A stretch of DNA of 5,931 nucleotides from Porticoccaceae bacterium (GTDB lineage Bacteria > Pseudomonadota > Gammaproteobacteria > Pseudomonadales > Porticoccaceae). Positions within the stretch are counted from its first letter, which is position 1, and every line of letters begins with the position of its first letter. The notes beneath the pieces were generated by a model. It was not told the origin of the DNA and searched no databases. It worked only from the letters and a program-made list of their open reading frames with translations. Of this stretch, positions 5,186 through 5,931 are shown piece after piece. Both the position numbers and the translations under genes were made by a program. The stretch covers positions 1,769-7,699 of the forward strand of contig NZJL01000055.1 in NCBI GenBank assembly GCA_002692165.1, written 5' to 3'.

Positions 5186-5629
5186 ATGAAACTTAACCAA
5201 CTTCTTTCAAGCTCAATGAAAATTGCAATGAAGGAAAAAAATAAGCTGCGTTTGGGCACTATAAGGTTAATACGAGCTGATATTAAACGCGTCGAAATTG
5301 AAAAAGGTCGCACCCTAGACGACGAAGAAATTTATGTTGTGCTAGACAAAATGTTGAAACAACGCCGAGAATCGATAAAGCAGTTTGAGTCTGCGGGCCG
5401 GCAAGAACTCGCTGAAACCGAAGCTGCAGAGATAGCGGTTATACAGCATTTTTTGCCTAAACAACTCACCAATGATGAAATAAATGACCTGATCAAGGCT
5501 ACCATCCAAGAATGTAAAGCATCTTCAATGAAAGATATGGGATCAGTAATGGCCTCGCTGAAACCTAAAACGCAAGGGCTCGCCGACATGACGGAGATCA
5601 GCCTCAGAGTCAAGTCTTTATTGGGCTAA
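5186..5629 (+). CDS. yqeY: GatB/YqeY-domain protein
   Basis: The 147-residue product has the usual length of the stand-alone YqeY family, which is related to the C-terminal domain of GatB, the tRNA-binding part of Asp/Glu-tRNA amidotransferase. It is mostly helical, with a charged middle (KQRRESIKQFESAGRQ) and the conserved C-terminal block MKDMGSVM (115-122), LKPK (125-128), GLADM and VKSLL. The molecular function of YqeY is not established. A tRNA-related role is suggested only by the shared domain. No signal peptide or membrane segment is seen, so it should be cytoplasmic. It sits between rpsU and dnaG, as in Pseudomonas, and follows the intrinsic terminator, so it probably depends on read-through or an unseen internal promoter. 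Confidence 0.93.
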   Translation: MKLNQLLSSSMKIAMKEKNKLRLGTIRLIRADIKRVEIEKGRTLDDEEIYVVLDKMLKQRRESIKQFESAGRQELAETEAAEIAVIQHFLPKQLTNDEINDLIKATIQECKASSMKDMGSVMASLKPKTQGLADMTEISLRVKSLLG

Positions 5630-5637
5630 CATGTGCG

Positions 5638-5669
5638 TACAACCTCGCTTAACATTGCGTTGTATTTTT
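5638..5669 (+). terminator. Second terminator-like hairpin, between yqeY and dnaG
   Basis: TACAA (5638-5642) pairs with TTGTA (5660-5664) and CGC (5646-5648) with GCG (5657-5659). A three-base CCT bulge lies on the left arm, the loop is 8 bases, and five T residues follow (5665-5669). The stem is weak and bulged, so it would act as a partial attenuator at most, or be a processing site. The rest of the 90-base gap to dnaG shows no clear promoter. TTGTAT (5660-5665) and TAAACT (5685-5690) are 19 apart and unconvincing. Confidence 0.35.
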
Positions 5670-5719
5670 CTGCCCAGAAGAGAGTAAACTAAGCACTCAC
5701 CAATCCATATAACGAGAAA

Positions 5720-5931
5720 ATGGCAGGTCGCATCCCCCAAAGTTTCATCGACGATTTGATAGATCGCGTAGATATAATTGATGTCGTCGGCAGTCGTTTG
5801 GAAATAAAAAAAGCGGGCAAAAACCATGTGGCGTGTTGCCCTTTTCATCAAGAAAAAAGCCCCTCATTTACTGTCGCTCAAGACAAACAGTTTTATTATT
5901 GCTTTGGATGCGGAGCTACAGGAAATGTTCT
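5720..5931 (+). CDS. dnaG: DNA primase DnaG, N-terminal zinc-binding part, truncated by window edge
   Basis: DnaG makes the RNA primers for chromosome replication with the DnaB helicase. Seventy codons are present. The start MAGRIPQSFIDDLIDRVDII is the standard N-terminus, and the CHC2 zinc ribbon is complete: Cys40, His43, Cys61 and Cys64 (CPFH, then YCFGCG), at the same positions as in E. coli. SPSFTV between the halves is also conserved. The catalytic TOPRIM and helicase-interaction domains lie beyond the window. Only a poor ribosome binding site (CGAG, a few bases before the ATG) is visible, which fits the low primase expression known for this locus in E. coli. Together with the two upstream hairpins it would keep DnaG far below S21. 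rpoD is expected next. Confidence 0.97.
   Translation, partial: MAGRIPQSFIDDLIDRVDIIDVVGSRLEIKKAGKNHVACCPFHQEKSPSFTVAQDKQFYYCFGCGATGNV

Noticed and set aside
5618..5851. Minus-strand open frame of about 77 codons covering the yqeY-dnaG gap
   Set aside because: It runs antisense through the start of dnaG, including the zinc-ribbon codons, and shows no recognisable family features or ribosome binding site.

Overview
The window looks like ordinary chromosomal housekeeping DNA from a gammaproteobacterium. Four things point that way: a long E. coli-type CCA enzyme; the tsaD / rpsU-yqeY-dnaG arrangement (the macromolecular-synthesis locus, normally followed by rpoD); folB and folK beside tsaD; and a CcmA-type haem exporter ATPase. 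Base composition is moderate and, by eye, slightly AT-leaning, and the gene order resembles that around cca-folK-folB-tsaD-rpsU-yqeY-dnaG in Pseudomonas and many marine gammaproteobacteria. The sequence alone does not give a genus. I see no mobile element, CRISPR array, tRNA or rRNA, and no stretch over 300 bases without a gene.

Layout. Bases 1-452 (minus) hold the N-terminal part of ccmA, cut by the window edge. A 229-base divergent gap with promoter-like and hairpin elements follows. The plus-strand pair cca (682-1929) and a pteridine-reductase-type SDR, folM (1934-2683), lie 4 bases apart. A short hairpin plus T-tract ends that unit. Facing it is the minus-strand unit tsaD-folB-folK (4646 down to 2717), whose two junctions are both TGATG stop/start overlaps. 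A 230-base divergent gap holds candidate promoters for tsaD and rpsU and a structured rpsU leader. Then come rpsU (4877-5092), a strong intrinsic terminator, yqeY (5186-5629), a second weaker hairpin, and the first 70 codons of dnaG (5720 to the edge).

How the genes relate. Cca finishes and repairs tRNA 3' ends, TsaD makes the t6A37 tRNA modification, S21 is needed for translation initiation, and DnaG primes replication, so the window is mostly translation and replication machinery. FolB and FolK are consecutive steps of folate synthesis, and the convergent folM encodes an enzyme that reduces dihydropterins. Three pterin genes therefore sit together, although they form two converging transcripts.

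I found no convincing new multi-gene system. The points most worth checking are a CCA enzyme whose HD phosphohydrolase domain has lost its metal-binding aspartates and whose first catalytic carboxylate is Glu rather than Asp, a leader before rpsU with two mutually exclusive hairpins, and the double TGATG coupling of tsaD-folB-folK.
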